A stretch of 64,000 nucleotides of DNA, taken from NCBI GenBank assembly GCA_041658205.1, contig JBBAAO010000002.1:558001-622000 (forward strand), in the 5' to 3' direction. Source of the DNA: Bacteroidota bacterium. Its GTDB lineage: Bacteria > Bacteroidota > Ignavibacteria > UBA10030 > UBA8401. Every line of letters begins with the position of its first letter. The first letter of the stretch is position 1. The notes under the pieces were generated by a model, which worked only from the letters and a program-made list of their open reading frames with translations, did no database searches and was not told where the DNA came from. A program made the translations under genes and the position numbers. Shown here one piece after another: positions 53,681 through 62,473 of this stretch.

Positions 53681-56029
53681 ATGAAAACAATGATGAGATG
53701 TTTGGTGATGATACTTTTTGTCGGCACAATTTCTACCCAGGTGATGGCTCAGTGGGAACCGGCTAACGGACCCGTTGGACCTTGTGTATTCTACCAGGTT
53801 TCAATCTCTCAGCCTTCTGGAGATCTCATTATGTTGGTAGCAACATCCAGCGGCATTTACAGATCAACGAACGAGGGGGATTCTTGGATACTGATCGTTA
53901 ATCCAAAACCTTTGATGTATGCTGTGAAGTTTACGGTAATATATCCAACGCAATCAACACCAATAGTGTTTGCAAATTGTGGTGATTTAATAAAATCAAC
54001 AGACTATGGGCTTACATGGTCATCTGTTCAAACATATCCTGGCTCTCGTGTTGATAACATAACACACTCAAGGACTGCTCTTTATGTTTTATCGAAAGAT
54101 ACAATTTACGTTTCGTACGATTTTGGTGAAACCTGGACAAATAGAAACAAACTTCCTTACACTGGAAACACAGTTTATGGAATATGGCATTTTGGAGAAA
54201 AGATTTATGCTTCATTAAACGACAACACCATCGGAACTTTGTTCGTCAGTGCTAATGACGGTGTGAGTTGGTCGAATACAGGATTGCTAGGAGTTTATAA
54301 TATGTTTTCATTGGTCACGATCAATAATGACACAATTCTTTTTGCACAAAGCTGGTCAAGTGGTGATCCCTTGTATCGTTCAAAAGACTTAGGTAATAAC
54401 TGGACAAGTATTAATATGAGTGGAGAACCTGCATTAACAACTTACTTCACTGAAGGTAATAATCTCTATCGTGTAAAAGAAAATATTTTATCAAGATCCA
54501 CAGACCTGGGTGAAATTTGGACATCAATAGGGACATTACCTATAGGCCCTACATTGGGATGGGCGGGACAAAAATATCTTCATGGGCAAAGAATTTTTAT
54601 TGCAGGATGGAAGGGTGTCTGTTATTCGATTGATAGTGGAACAAAATGGAACATTGCCAATAAAGGACTTTTCCTGCCATTAATGACCAACGGGGAAAGT
54701 GGTATAGGGTCAATTAACTTGGTTGCCACAAACGGGAATATTTCAATACTGGAATATCATGGTTGGTACTTTGAGAGTCCGTCTAGTTCAATGTACATAT
54801 CAACGAATGCCCAGAAAGAATGGAAGCTTATAACACCTGACTTAGGGAGAGAGATGCATATTTCCGATGTTGTTTTTGACGGGACAGATATTTTTGTTTT
54901 ATATGGATTTATGAGCAGTGCCTTAACATTTGATGCGAAAAATAGTAGTAGACCATTACAATATTGTAATTTCATTAAATCATCAGATAGCGGACGGACA
55001 TGGATTGATTTTATGAATGGACCCAATTGCAGGTCATTCATGGTTCACGAAGGGACTTACTACGCAGGGGAGTTTAGTGATGATAATACTAATAGGGGTA
55101 TTTATTTATCCATTGATAATGGTATGACATGGCAGAAAAAGAATACTGGTTTGTCTGATAGTAGTGTGTATGCTTTTGCTTTGATTCACGAACAAAATAT
55201 GCATTATGTTTTTGCGGGAACGCGGATCGGTGTTTTTATCACGTCAAACAACGGCAATAATTGGGCGCTCACAGGTCAAGGCCCTAAAAGAGTGATCAGT
55301 TTAGCAACAAAGGTTACTCAATCAGGAACGACATTCATTTTTGCAGGGACAGACTCATCAGGCGTACTCAGAAGCAGCGATCGTGGAGCATCATGGTATT
55401 CTGCCAACGCTGGCCCAAAAATGCTGCACATATCCAAAATTATCACAACTGATAAATATATTTTTTCCCTCAGTTCAGACTTTATTTCAAAAGGCGGCGG
55501 GGTATTTTGTTCAAGCGACAATGGCAGTACATGGCAAACTGTAAATGGCTTACTTCCGGATGATAGAATAAGCGACATTGCTGTTACTGATAGTGTATTA
55601 TTTGCCAGTGTCAATGAAAATGGTTTATGGTCTTTGCCTCTTTCATCAATTGTTTTAGATGTGCGTAATACTAAAATCAATATCGCTCTAAATGAATTTA
55701 TTCTCGCGCAGAACTATCCCAACCCGTTCAATCCATCAACCACTATAAGATATTCTGTTCCAGAACGAAGCAATGTCCGACTCTCTATCTTCAACACACT
55801 CGGCCAGAAAATCTCTGAAATTGTGAACGAAACGAAGGATGCTGGCTCTTACGAACAATCTATTAATGCATCACAATTATCATCCGGCATTTCCGCCAAA
55901 GGCGCCCGCCCGCCATCGGTCGGGCTGGGATACGCCTCTGGCGTATATTTCTACAGGATTGAAGCAACATCAACACAGAATTCAGGGAAAACTTTTATGG
56001 ATACGAAGAAGATGGTGTTGATAAGATAA
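53681..56029 (+). CDS. Propeller-like T9SS surface protein, cassette 4
   Basis: 782 residues. Shared leader and signal peptide (MKTMMRCLVMILFVGTIST...AQ). The middle is a more diverged set of propeller repeats (GIYRSTNEGDSWI, IYVSYDFGETWT, LYRSKDLGNNWT, GVFCSSDNGSTWQTV). The sorting domain (NYPNPFNPSTTIRYSVPERS to KKMVLIR) holds the 54-base insertion, adding SAKGARPPSVGLGYASGV. The WRRPLSEMITDV linker of cassettes 1 to 3 is replaced by LWSLPLSSIVLDVRN. Confidence 0.86.
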   Translation: MKTMMRCLVMILFVGTISTQVMAQWEPANGPVGPCVFYQVSISQPSGDLIMLVATSSGIYRSTNEGDSWILIVNPKPLMYAVKFTVIYPTQSTPIVFANCGDLIKSTDYGLTWSSVQTYPGSRVDNITHSRTALYVLSKDTIYVSYDFGETWTNRNKLPYTGNTVYGIWHFGEKIYASLNDNTIGTLFVSANDGVSWSNTGLLGVYNMFSLVTINNDTILFAQSWSSGDPLYRSKDLGNNWTSINMSGEPALTTYFTEGNNLYRVKENILSRSTDLGEIWTSIGTLPIGPTLGWAGQKYLHGQRIFIAGWKGVCYSIDSGTKWNIANKGLFLPLMTNGESGIGSINLVATNGNISILEYHGWYFESPSSSMYISTNAQKEWKLITPDLGREMHISDVVFDGTDIFVLYGFMSSALTFDAKNSSRPLQYCNFIKSSDSGRTWIDFMNGPNCRSFMVHEGTYYAGEFSDDNTNRGIYLSIDNGMTWQKKNTGLSDSSVYAFALIHEQNMHYVFAGTRIGVFITSNNGNNWALTGQGPKRVISLATKVTQSGTTFIFAGTDSSGVLRSSDRGASWYSANAGPKMLHISKIITTDKYIFSLSSDFISKGGGVFCSSDNGSTWQTVNGLLPDDRISDIAVTDSVLFASVNENGLWSLPLSSIVLDVRNTKINIALNEFILAQNYPNPFNPSTTIRYSVPERSNVRLSIFNTLGQKISEIVNETKDAGSYEQSINASQLSSGISAKGARPPSVGLGYASGVYFYRIEATSTQNSGKTFMDTKKMVLIR
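55892..55945. repeat. In-frame palindromic insertion, 54 bases
   Basis: Same length and site as 45595, with two single-base differences in the middle stem (CCCGCC..GTCGGG in place of CCAGCC..GTTGGG). The reading frame is kept. Confidence 0.85.
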
Positions 56030-56059
56030 AGACGCAGATGTAATGTCTCAGGAGATTTT

Positions 56060-58447
56060 ATGCAAACAACATTATCTACCGTACTACTGACATTCATTTT
56101 TATCTTAAACAGTCTGTCCATTGCGTCCATCCGCAAAGTCCCGCAGGATTATGCGAAAATCCAGCAGGCAATTAATGCAGGAATGGATGGAGATACAATT
56201 TTGGTCGATCATGGCCTCTACGTTGAAAACATCCGGTATCTTGGAAAAAAAATTATCATTGCTTCGCGATTCATCGTAGACAATGACACTGCACATATTT
56301 CCGAAACAATTATTGATGGCAGTAGTCCAAATCATATCGATTCTGCATCTGTAGTGACGTTCGACGCTGGTACCGATAGCGCATCGAAACTTTGCGGATT
56401 TACGATACAAGGTGGGAAAGGAAATAAACATGACGATCCTCTCACATCAAAGATTGTTGTAGTCGGAGGTGGAATTGATCTCTTCGGCAACGGAGGTACA
56501 ATCGTTCATAATCACATTATTAACAATGAAATTAAAAGTACATATCCACTAGGAGCGGCACTCTGCGCATGGGATCAAAGTAACGCACACGAGAATTCCA
56601 ACTTTATCATCATTGAACACAATTCCATTTCTAATAACTCCCTTAACGGCTATGTATCGTTTGGAGGTGGTGTGGCAATTGCAATGAATGGACAAATACA
56701 ATCTAATATCATACGAGACAACAAAGCAAACGGATCTTCTCAGGCTGCTGGCGGCGGAGTGACTATTTGGGGGAATTCCAAGATCAAACTTGCGAACAAT
56801 ATTATTGTGAGGAATCAAAGCTCGTTCTTTGCCGGTGCCATGCTGATATTCCAGTGGGTTGTTGGAATACCGGTTGTAACAATGACCAATAATACAATTT
56901 GTTTTAACACCGCTAATCAAGGTGCAGAAGGTATATCATGGAATGTATCCGTCAAAATGCTGAATAACATCATATGGAATCCTGGTGACGGTACAGAAAT
57001 AGAGAACATCGTTTGGACTGTCGGTGAAAAAATTGCCACCGATAATTCTCGTTTAAAAGGGAGCATGAAAAATCTCATCCGAGGCGGCTATTTTGGAATT
57101 GATATAATCGACGAAGAACCACTATTTGCCGATACGGTGTTATTCCGGCCATCACCCCTGAGTCCAGCCATTGCCAGAGGAAGTATGCGTGAGCAGCTCG
57201 ACAGCGAATATGTATCGCCTTCGCTATTGGATTATCTCGGAAATGTTCGCCCAGATTCCGATGGAACAGCTCCGGATTTAGGAGCAATTGAATCCGAATA
57301 TAGCAAGCGGGTTGCCGTTGGTGCACAACCAAAATATATCATCAGGGATATTTCCTTTGGGGGGAACAAAAGAAATATGAATGTCTTCCTCCCGAGAGCG
57401 TATGATGGTACAGGTAAGAATTTTCCGCTCATGATCTTTCTCCACGGCGCCGGTCTTTCACCGGGAAGTACACTAACGTATGGATTCTATCTTATTGCCG
57501 ATACAATGAATTTTATTATTGTATCACCCAAATCCCTACAGGATCAATGGTATAGTGCAGAAACTGACTTCATTAACGCTCTCATCGACACGATGGTGAC
57601 GGAATTTCGAATTGACACGAATAACATTTTTGTGGGAGGACAATCAAACGGAGCGTACATGACATATACATTTGGATTGAACACCAGAAAGAAAATAAAA
57701 GGAATTGCAACCGTTGCCGGATTGCTTCAATCGAATGACGGAGGAGTAAGACCCGCTTCACCAATTTCTCTAATATCATTCCACAGTACAGCCGATGCTG
57801 CTGTCCCATACAATGGAAGAAGTGGGTACCTCGGTGCTGAGCAGTCTCTGTTCAAATGGTTGTCATATCTATCGTGCGGCACTACGCTAGATACTGTCAA
57901 CCTTAGTGATCCCTTTCCCCAAAACTCCAACACAGTGCAACGCTTATCATCTCAATGTGCACCTGTTGTTTTCTATAAAATCACTGGTGGATCACATGCC
58001 TGGCCGGGTCCGTATTATACTCATATGCTAGCGTATCCAACAATACCTGATATTAATGCAACGCTCGAAATTTTGAGATTTTTTCAATCTCAGACAATTA
58101 CTCAAGTTAACAGTGAAATATCGGACCGTATACCTGAAATCTATTTTCTTTATCAAAATTATCCCAACCCGTTCAATCCATCAACAACAATCTGTTACAG
58201 TATTCCTGACCGAAGTAATGTCCGGCTCTCTATCTTCAACACACTCGGTCAAAAAATCTCTGAGATTGTGAACGAAACGAAAGATGCTGGTTCTTATGAA
58301 CACTCTTTTAACGCCTCGCAATTATCATCAGGGATTTCCGCCAAAGGCGCATACGCCTCTGGCGTATATTTCTACAGGATTGAAGCGACATCAGTAAATA
58401 ATTCAAAGACTTTTGTGGAAACGAAGAAGATGGTTTTGATACGATAG
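56060..58447 (+). CDS. Beta-helix plus PHB-depolymerase-like esterase, T9SS
   Basis: 795 residues; AGGAG upstream. Signal peptide, then a right-handed beta-helix (about 25-415; IQQAINAGMDGDTILVDHGLY, NNEI, NNTICFN), then an alpha/beta-hydrolase of the LpqC/PHB-depolymerase type (about 425-675) with the triad S529 in GGQSNGA, D579 in STADAAVPY and H646 in GGSHAWPG, then a T9SS sorting domain with the 30-base insertion (SAKGAYASGV). The helix may bind a polysaccharide such as pectin or alginate, and the esterase may remove acyl or feruloyl groups, by analogy. It is secreted. It does not have the shared MKTMMRC leader. Confidence 0.87.
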   Translation: MQTTLSTVLLTFIFILNSLSIASIRKVPQDYAKIQQAINAGMDGDTILVDHGLYVENIRYLGKKIIIASRFIVDNDTAHISETIIDGSSPNHIDSASVVTFDAGTDSASKLCGFTIQGGKGNKHDDPLTSKIVVVGGGIDLFGNGGTIVHNHIINNEIKSTYPLGAALCAWDQSNAHENSNFIIIEHNSISNNSLNGYVSFGGGVAIAMNGQIQSNIIRDNKANGSSQAAGGGVTIWGNSKIKLANNIIVRNQSSFFAGAMLIFQWVVGIPVVTMTNNTICFNTANQGAEGISWNVSVKMLNNIIWNPGDGTEIENIVWTVGEKIATDNSRLKGSMKNLIRGGYFGIDIIDEEPLFADTVLFRPSPLSPAIARGSMREQLDSEYVSPSLLDYLGNVRPDSDGTAPDLGAIESEYSKRVAVGAQPKYIIRDISFGGNKRNMNVFLPRAYDGTGKNFPLMIFLHGAGLSPGSTLTYGFYLIADTMNFIIVSPKSLQDQWYSAETDFINALIDTMVTEFRIDTNNIFVGGQSNGAYMTYTFGLNTRKKIKGIATVAGLLQSNDGGVRPASPISLISFHSTADAAVPYNGRSGYLGAEQSLFKWLSYLSCGTTLDTVNLSDPFPQNSNTVQRLSSQCAPVVFYKITGGSHAWPGPYYTHMLAYPTIPDINATLEILRFFQSQTITQVNSEISDRIPEIYFLYQNYPNPFNPSTTICYSIPDRSNVRLSIFNTLGQKISEIVNETKDAGSYEHSFNASQLSSGISAKGAYASGVYFYRIEATSVNNSKTFVETKKMVLIR
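58337..58366. repeat. In-frame palindromic insertion, 30 bases
   Basis: TCCGCCAAAGGCGCA then TACGCCTCTGGCGTA. Intermediate in sequence between the long and short forms; frame kept. Confidence 0.85.
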
Positions 58448-58486
58448 CAATATTCATTTGCAACTCTCTCGAAAGGAGTGCGATGT

Positions 58487-61357
58487 ATGAAAACGATGAT
58501 GAGATGTTTTGGGGTGGTGATTTTAGTCGGAATGATTTCTACACAGCTGATGGGACAGTGGGTAAAAACTCAAAGAGTGCAGAATAATTTGAATCTTGAA
58601 CGTATGCAAAAACAAATGCATCGTCATGCCATGAATAATTCTTCAATTTCTGAGAAACAAATTCCCATAGTGCAGAGCATCATCAAAGACGATTTCCTTG
58701 TGAGTGACGATACTGCAATGATGCCGATTAGGTCGGGATACTCTTCAGTGGGTATGGATCAAATTGGGAATATCGTGGCGACTTGGGTAGATAACCGAAA
58801 CGATAATGATGACATTTACATGAAACGATATTCTCCCGACGGCATTGAGTTTGGAAAGAGCACCAAAGTAAATGATGATGCGGTGTTAGCACAGCAATGG
58901 GTACCTTCGGTAGCCGTAAATAAATATGGTAGTTTCGTGATAGTATGGCCAGACGATCGAGATGGAAAACAAGGAATTTACATGCAACGTTATACTGCCG
59001 AAGGAAAACCTGTTGGAAGGAATGTAAAAGTAAATGATGGTTCCTCTGTCGCACCATATGTGTATTCATACCCCAAAGTCGCAATTGATCAAAACGGAAA
59101 TGTAGTTGTTGTGTGGACTGATACACGAAGAACGAATGGTGATCCAAATGATAATAAGTGGGATGTCTATATGCAACGATATGATGCTTTAGGTATTCCA
59201 CAAGGAAAAAATATTTGCGTTCATGAAGATGTCTCGGATCCATCGATTGGTATTGACAGTATTGGAATGTTTACGGTTGTATGGATGTCACGAATTAATA
59301 GTCCTGCAGAAAACTCAGATATTTATTTACAACGCTATTCATCCGATGGATTACCGAAAGGAATAAATGTAAAAGTTAATGATGATGGAGGAAATAAATA
59401 TCAAGGTTGTCCAACCATATCAATGATTGCAAGCGGTGATTTTGTTGTTGTATGGGCGGATCTGCGCAACAATCCACCTGTAAGTGGATTTGAGGTTTAC
59501 CTGCAACGGTTTTCATCTGACGGCGTTGCTCGGGGAAATAATATCAAGGTAAACGGTAATTTTGGCAATACTGGATCACCTCCTTCAGTTACCATAAATC
59601 AAGACCGAAATGTTGTCGTTACATGGGGCGAAGGAGATTTATATTTTCAGAGATACGATTCTTCAGGTATCGCACAAGGAAGCCCAACGAAAATCAGCAG
59701 TAATTCGTATCGCCCAGGTATCGTCAGTGATGGCAAAGGAGATTTCATAATATCGTGGGCAAAAGATTATTATTGGAGTACATATTTCCAGCGATATAGT
59801 TCTTTGGGTTCACCCCTGGGAAACAATATTGACATAAACAATGAAAAAAGATTTGCCAGCCAAACTCTCCCTTCGATAGCAATAAACAAAACCGGAACCA
59901 CTCTTGTTACTTGGCTCGATGGTGGTGAGATCCCCTCAGGAAATGAGAGTTACAACGTCTATCTACAACAATTCGGAGCAGATGGTTCGGCACAAGGAAA
60001 AAATAAAAGGATTTGCTCATATTTCGACACAAGTGATTATAGTAGAACTGCAAATAGATTACCAATCGTTGTGATGAACCAGACGGGTAAAGCTATTGTT
60101 GCGTGGACTGAATATACGGATTATGAGGAAAACGTACTGTTTCGAAATTTCAACGCACAAGATGGATATATGGGAAATATTCATCATGCTGTAATGGGAA
60201 TAGGATCTCCTTCAATTCCAAAAATCGGAGAAGAGAATATTTATGTAGCAGGAATTCGAGAAATTAAAGGGTGGTGGTTTCCGATCGCTTCAGATGTCTA
60301 CCTGTACAAATACTCACCGTCCCTCGGCAAAGTGATCGATTCCATCAAGGTTAACCGGGATTCCGCATTTTGTGGATCTCCCAAAATTGTGCAAAATGAA
60401 TTGGGACAAGGTGCTCTATCTTGGTCATCGTATTACGGAGAAAGCAAGCCACATATATTTCTGCAGCGATTATCCTCTTCCGGTGACACTATTGGAGTAG
60501 CTATTTGTGTCAATACTGATACAGCGCTTACAATATCAGAAGATCCTTCTCTCTCCATCGATCCCAAAGGGAATATTGTCGTTGTATGGTCGGATGGAAG
60601 AAATGGACACATCGACATTTATCTGCAGCGTTATGATTCATTAGGAGTTGCCATCGGGCAGAATTTAAAAATCAATGATGATGCTGGTAATGCAGATCAA
60701 ATAACTCCCAATATTGAAATGGATGAGAATGGAAATTATGTTATTGTTTGGGTCGATTACCGATATGGTCTTATGAATCCCGATATTGTTGCTCAAAGAT
60801 TTCATTCCGACGGGACACTATGGGGTTCGAATTTTAGAGTTGTTGCTGATGGACCCAATTATGGCGAATTAAATCCTGTGGTCGCAGCAAACAATAATAA
60901 TATCTTTTTTACTTGGCAGGATAACCGCAGATATAAAGGTTGGGATATTTATGGAAAAATCACTTCGTGGGATTGGGACGGAATTCCGAACGATGTCACG
61001 AAGAATATTGAATTGCCAATGTCGTTTGCACTACGACAGAACTTCCCCAACCCCTTCAATCCTTCAACAACAATCAGCTATAGTATTCCTGAACGAAGCT
61101 CTGTCCGACTATCCATCTTCAACACACTCGGTCAAAAAATCTCTGAGATTGTGAACGAAGTGAAGGATGTAGGGTCTTATGAACAGACTTTTAATGCGTC
61201 TCAATTATCGTCAGGGATTTCCGCCAAAGGCGCCCGCCAGCCATCGGTTGGGCTGGGATACGCCTCTGGCGTATATTTCTACAGGATTGAAGCAACATCA
61301 ACACAGAATTCGGGTAAGATATTTGTGGAAACGAAGAAAATGGTTTTAATGCGGTAG
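58487..61357 (+). CDS. VWxDxR-repeat T9SS surface protein, cassette 5
   Basis: 956 residues. Shared leader and signal peptide (MKTMMRCFGVVILVGMIST). The body is about 12 repeats of 55 to 60 residues built on GNIVVVWTDNRNDNDDIYM and QRYDSSGIAQGSNIKVNDD, different from the BNR-type middles of cassettes 1 to 4. Sorting domain (NFPNPFNPSTTISYSIPERS to KKMVLMR) with the 54-base insertion. So the same ends carry an unrelated middle. Confidence 0.86.
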   Translation: MKTMMRCFGVVILVGMISTQLMGQWVKTQRVQNNLNLERMQKQMHRHAMNNSSISEKQIPIVQSIIKDDFLVSDDTAMMPIRSGYSSVGMDQIGNIVATWVDNRNDNDDIYMKRYSPDGIEFGKSTKVNDDAVLAQQWVPSVAVNKYGSFVIVWPDDRDGKQGIYMQRYTAEGKPVGRNVKVNDGSSVAPYVYSYPKVAIDQNGNVVVVWTDTRRTNGDPNDNKWDVYMQRYDALGIPQGKNICVHEDVSDPSIGIDSIGMFTVVWMSRINSPAENSDIYLQRYSSDGLPKGINVKVNDDGGNKYQGCPTISMIASGDFVVVWADLRNNPPVSGFEVYLQRFSSDGVARGNNIKVNGNFGNTGSPPSVTINQDRNVVVTWGEGDLYFQRYDSSGIAQGSPTKISSNSYRPGIVSDGKGDFIISWAKDYYWSTYFQRYSSLGSPLGNNIDINNEKRFASQTLPSIAINKTGTTLVTWLDGGEIPSGNESYNVYLQQFGADGSAQGKNKRICSYFDTSDYSRTANRLPIVVMNQTGKAIVAWTEYTDYEENVLFRNFNAQDGYMGNIHHAVMGIGSPSIPKIGEENIYVAGIREIKGWWFPIASDVYLYKYSPSLGKVIDSIKVNRDSAFCGSPKIVQNELGQGALSWSSYYGESKPHIFLQRLSSSGDTIGVAICVNTDTALTISEDPSLSIDPKGNIVVVWSDGRNGHIDIYLQRYDSLGVAIGQNLKINDDAGNADQITPNIEMDENGNYVIVWVDYRYGLMNPDIVAQRFHSDGTLWGSNFRVVADGPNYGELNPVVAANNNNIFFTWQDNRRYKGWDIYGKITSWDWDGIPNDVTKNIELPMSFALRQNFPNPFNPSTTISYSIPERSSVRLSIFNTLGQKISEIVNEVKDVGSYEQTFNASQLSSGISAKGARQPSVGLGYASGVYFYRIEATSTQNSGKIFVETKKMVLMR
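61220..61273. repeat. In-frame palindromic insertion, 54 bases
   Basis: Matches the copy at 45595, although the surrounding sorting domains are of two different lineages. Frame kept. Confidence 0.85.
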
Positions 61358-61403
61358 TGAGGGGGCTTGGAGAAAATCAAACCAAAAATGTAAAAAGTGC
61401 TTT

Positions 61404-61673
61404 TTAATCAAATAAATCAGAGTGTGTTCCTGCCCGCACTAAAACAAGCTCTGAACTGGTAAGCATATAAATTAAGAGCCAGTCCGGTTGTATATGACAT
61501 TCTCTGCAATCTTTATATTCACCTTGTAAAGAATGATCTTTGTAGCGGGCATCGAGCTTTTTTCCATCTGCAAGAGATTCAATAATTGCGTGAAGCATAT
61601 TCATATCGCAACCACGCTTCAGACACCGTTTATAGTCGGCTTTAAATTTTGATACCCGCCATATGGAAATCAT
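61404..61673 (-). CDS. YafQ/RelE-family toxin
   Basis: 89 residues. RelE-fold ribonuclease of the YafQ branch: FKADYKRCLKRG, LADGKKLDARYKDHSLQGEYKDCRECHI and WLLIYMLTSSELVLVRAGTHSDLF. The YafQ catalytic histidines are represented by H48, H59 and H84 (approximate positions). The family cuts mRNA on the ribosome. Its start overlaps the antitoxin stop by one base (TAATG), as in coupled toxin-antitoxin pairs. It lies between two T9SS genes, on the opposite strand. Confidence 0.9.
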   Translation of the reverse strand: MISIWRVSKFKADYKRCLKRGCDMNMLHAIIESLADGKKLDARYKDHSLQGEYKDCRECHIQPDWLLIYMLTSSELVLVRAGTHSDLFD

Positions 61674-61930
61674 TACTTTGAAAGCTCCCGAAAAAGAGCT
61701 TTCGTTGACATGAATTTCTTTCCGTGTCTTTTGCGTCCTTCAGCAATCGCCGCGCGAGTTTCTTTGTTTGGCATCTTCACTTCAAACGGTATACCCCGTT
61801 GTAATTCCACCTGCTTATAAAATACCGTTATCGCTTCAGTCGCACTAAGGCCGACGGCAGAAAATATCTTTTCAACATTATTTTTTAAATTCGGTTCCAT
61901 TCGTGCCTGTACCATTGCTGTTCGCGCCAT
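61673..61930 (-). CDS. DinJ/RelB-family antitoxin
   Basis: 85 residues. N-terminal ribbon-helix-helix (TAMVQARMEPNLKNNVEKIFSAVGLSATEAITVFYKQV) as in RelB/DinJ, then GIPFEVKMPN and a flexible toxin-binding tail (KKFMSTKALFRELSK). It should bind the toxin and, with it, repress its own promoter. AGAGAAA lies before the ATG, and a -35/-10 pair is visible upstream. Confidence 0.9.
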   Translation of the reverse strand: MARTAMVQARMEPNLKNNVEKIFSAVGLSATEAITVFYKQVELQRGIPFEVKMPNKETRAAIAEGRKRHGKKFMSTKALFRELSK

Positions 61931-61954
61931 AGAAATTTCTCTTTTTGTTTCTTC

Positions 61955-61983
61955 AATGTATTACATATGCAGGACAAAGTCAA
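61955..61983 (-). promoter_or_regulatory. Probable promoter of the toxin-antitoxin pair
   Basis: Read on the minus strand: TTGACT, 17 bases, TACATT, ending 25 bases before the antitoxin ATG. Good match to a housekeeping sigma consensus for -35, fair for -10. Confidence 0.6.
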
Positions 61984-62171
61984 ATATTGCTGAAGACACC
62001 AAAATAATCCTCACGTATATTTTTTGTTGTTTTGTCTACAGTGGAAGGTAACGGTTCCTGCGAAGGTGTCAACCAGTCCGATGTAAATAATGTCTGATTC
62101 TTATAATACCAGTGCCTTTATTGATTGCCTGAGTTCATAATACATTTACAGAAACTGTATTCCAGTAAAAG

Positions 62172-62388
62172 AGATGAATCAGTCTGTAACATTATTAGAA
62201 ATTTCATTCCTACGAGAATGCGTAGTTGACACACCGTTATTATAAAAGTATCTTTGCTTCACATAGAAACACTATTCGTCGGCTCATGCCGCGAATTGGA
62301 CTCAGGGACCTTCGGTTCCATCATAATCTCTTCTCTTATTCCACCCACCGGCACTGCCGGGAAAATAAATTCTGTAAAATCAAGATAA
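62172..62388. repeat. Structured leader-like repeat, copy 2
   Basis: Relative of 36643-36865. Stems: CTACG...CGTAG, ATTCG-T-CGGC, TCAT, GCCG-C-GAAT, and CCGGC-ACT-GCCGG. A short frame (MNQSVTLLEI...) begins at the same ATG in both copies and then diverges to different stops. It ends 86 bases before the next gene's ATG. Confidence 0.65.
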
Positions 62389-62473
62389 AAACATCCTCAG
62401 GAAATGATAGTAAATAAGTTATTTTAAATTATTAATGCGCTTGCCATCTCATCACTTATAAGCAGGAGATTTT

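Noticed and set aside
62226..62417. 63-codon frame before the Ycf48-like gene
   Set aside because: Lies inside the structured leader-like repeat and is not kept open in the other copy.
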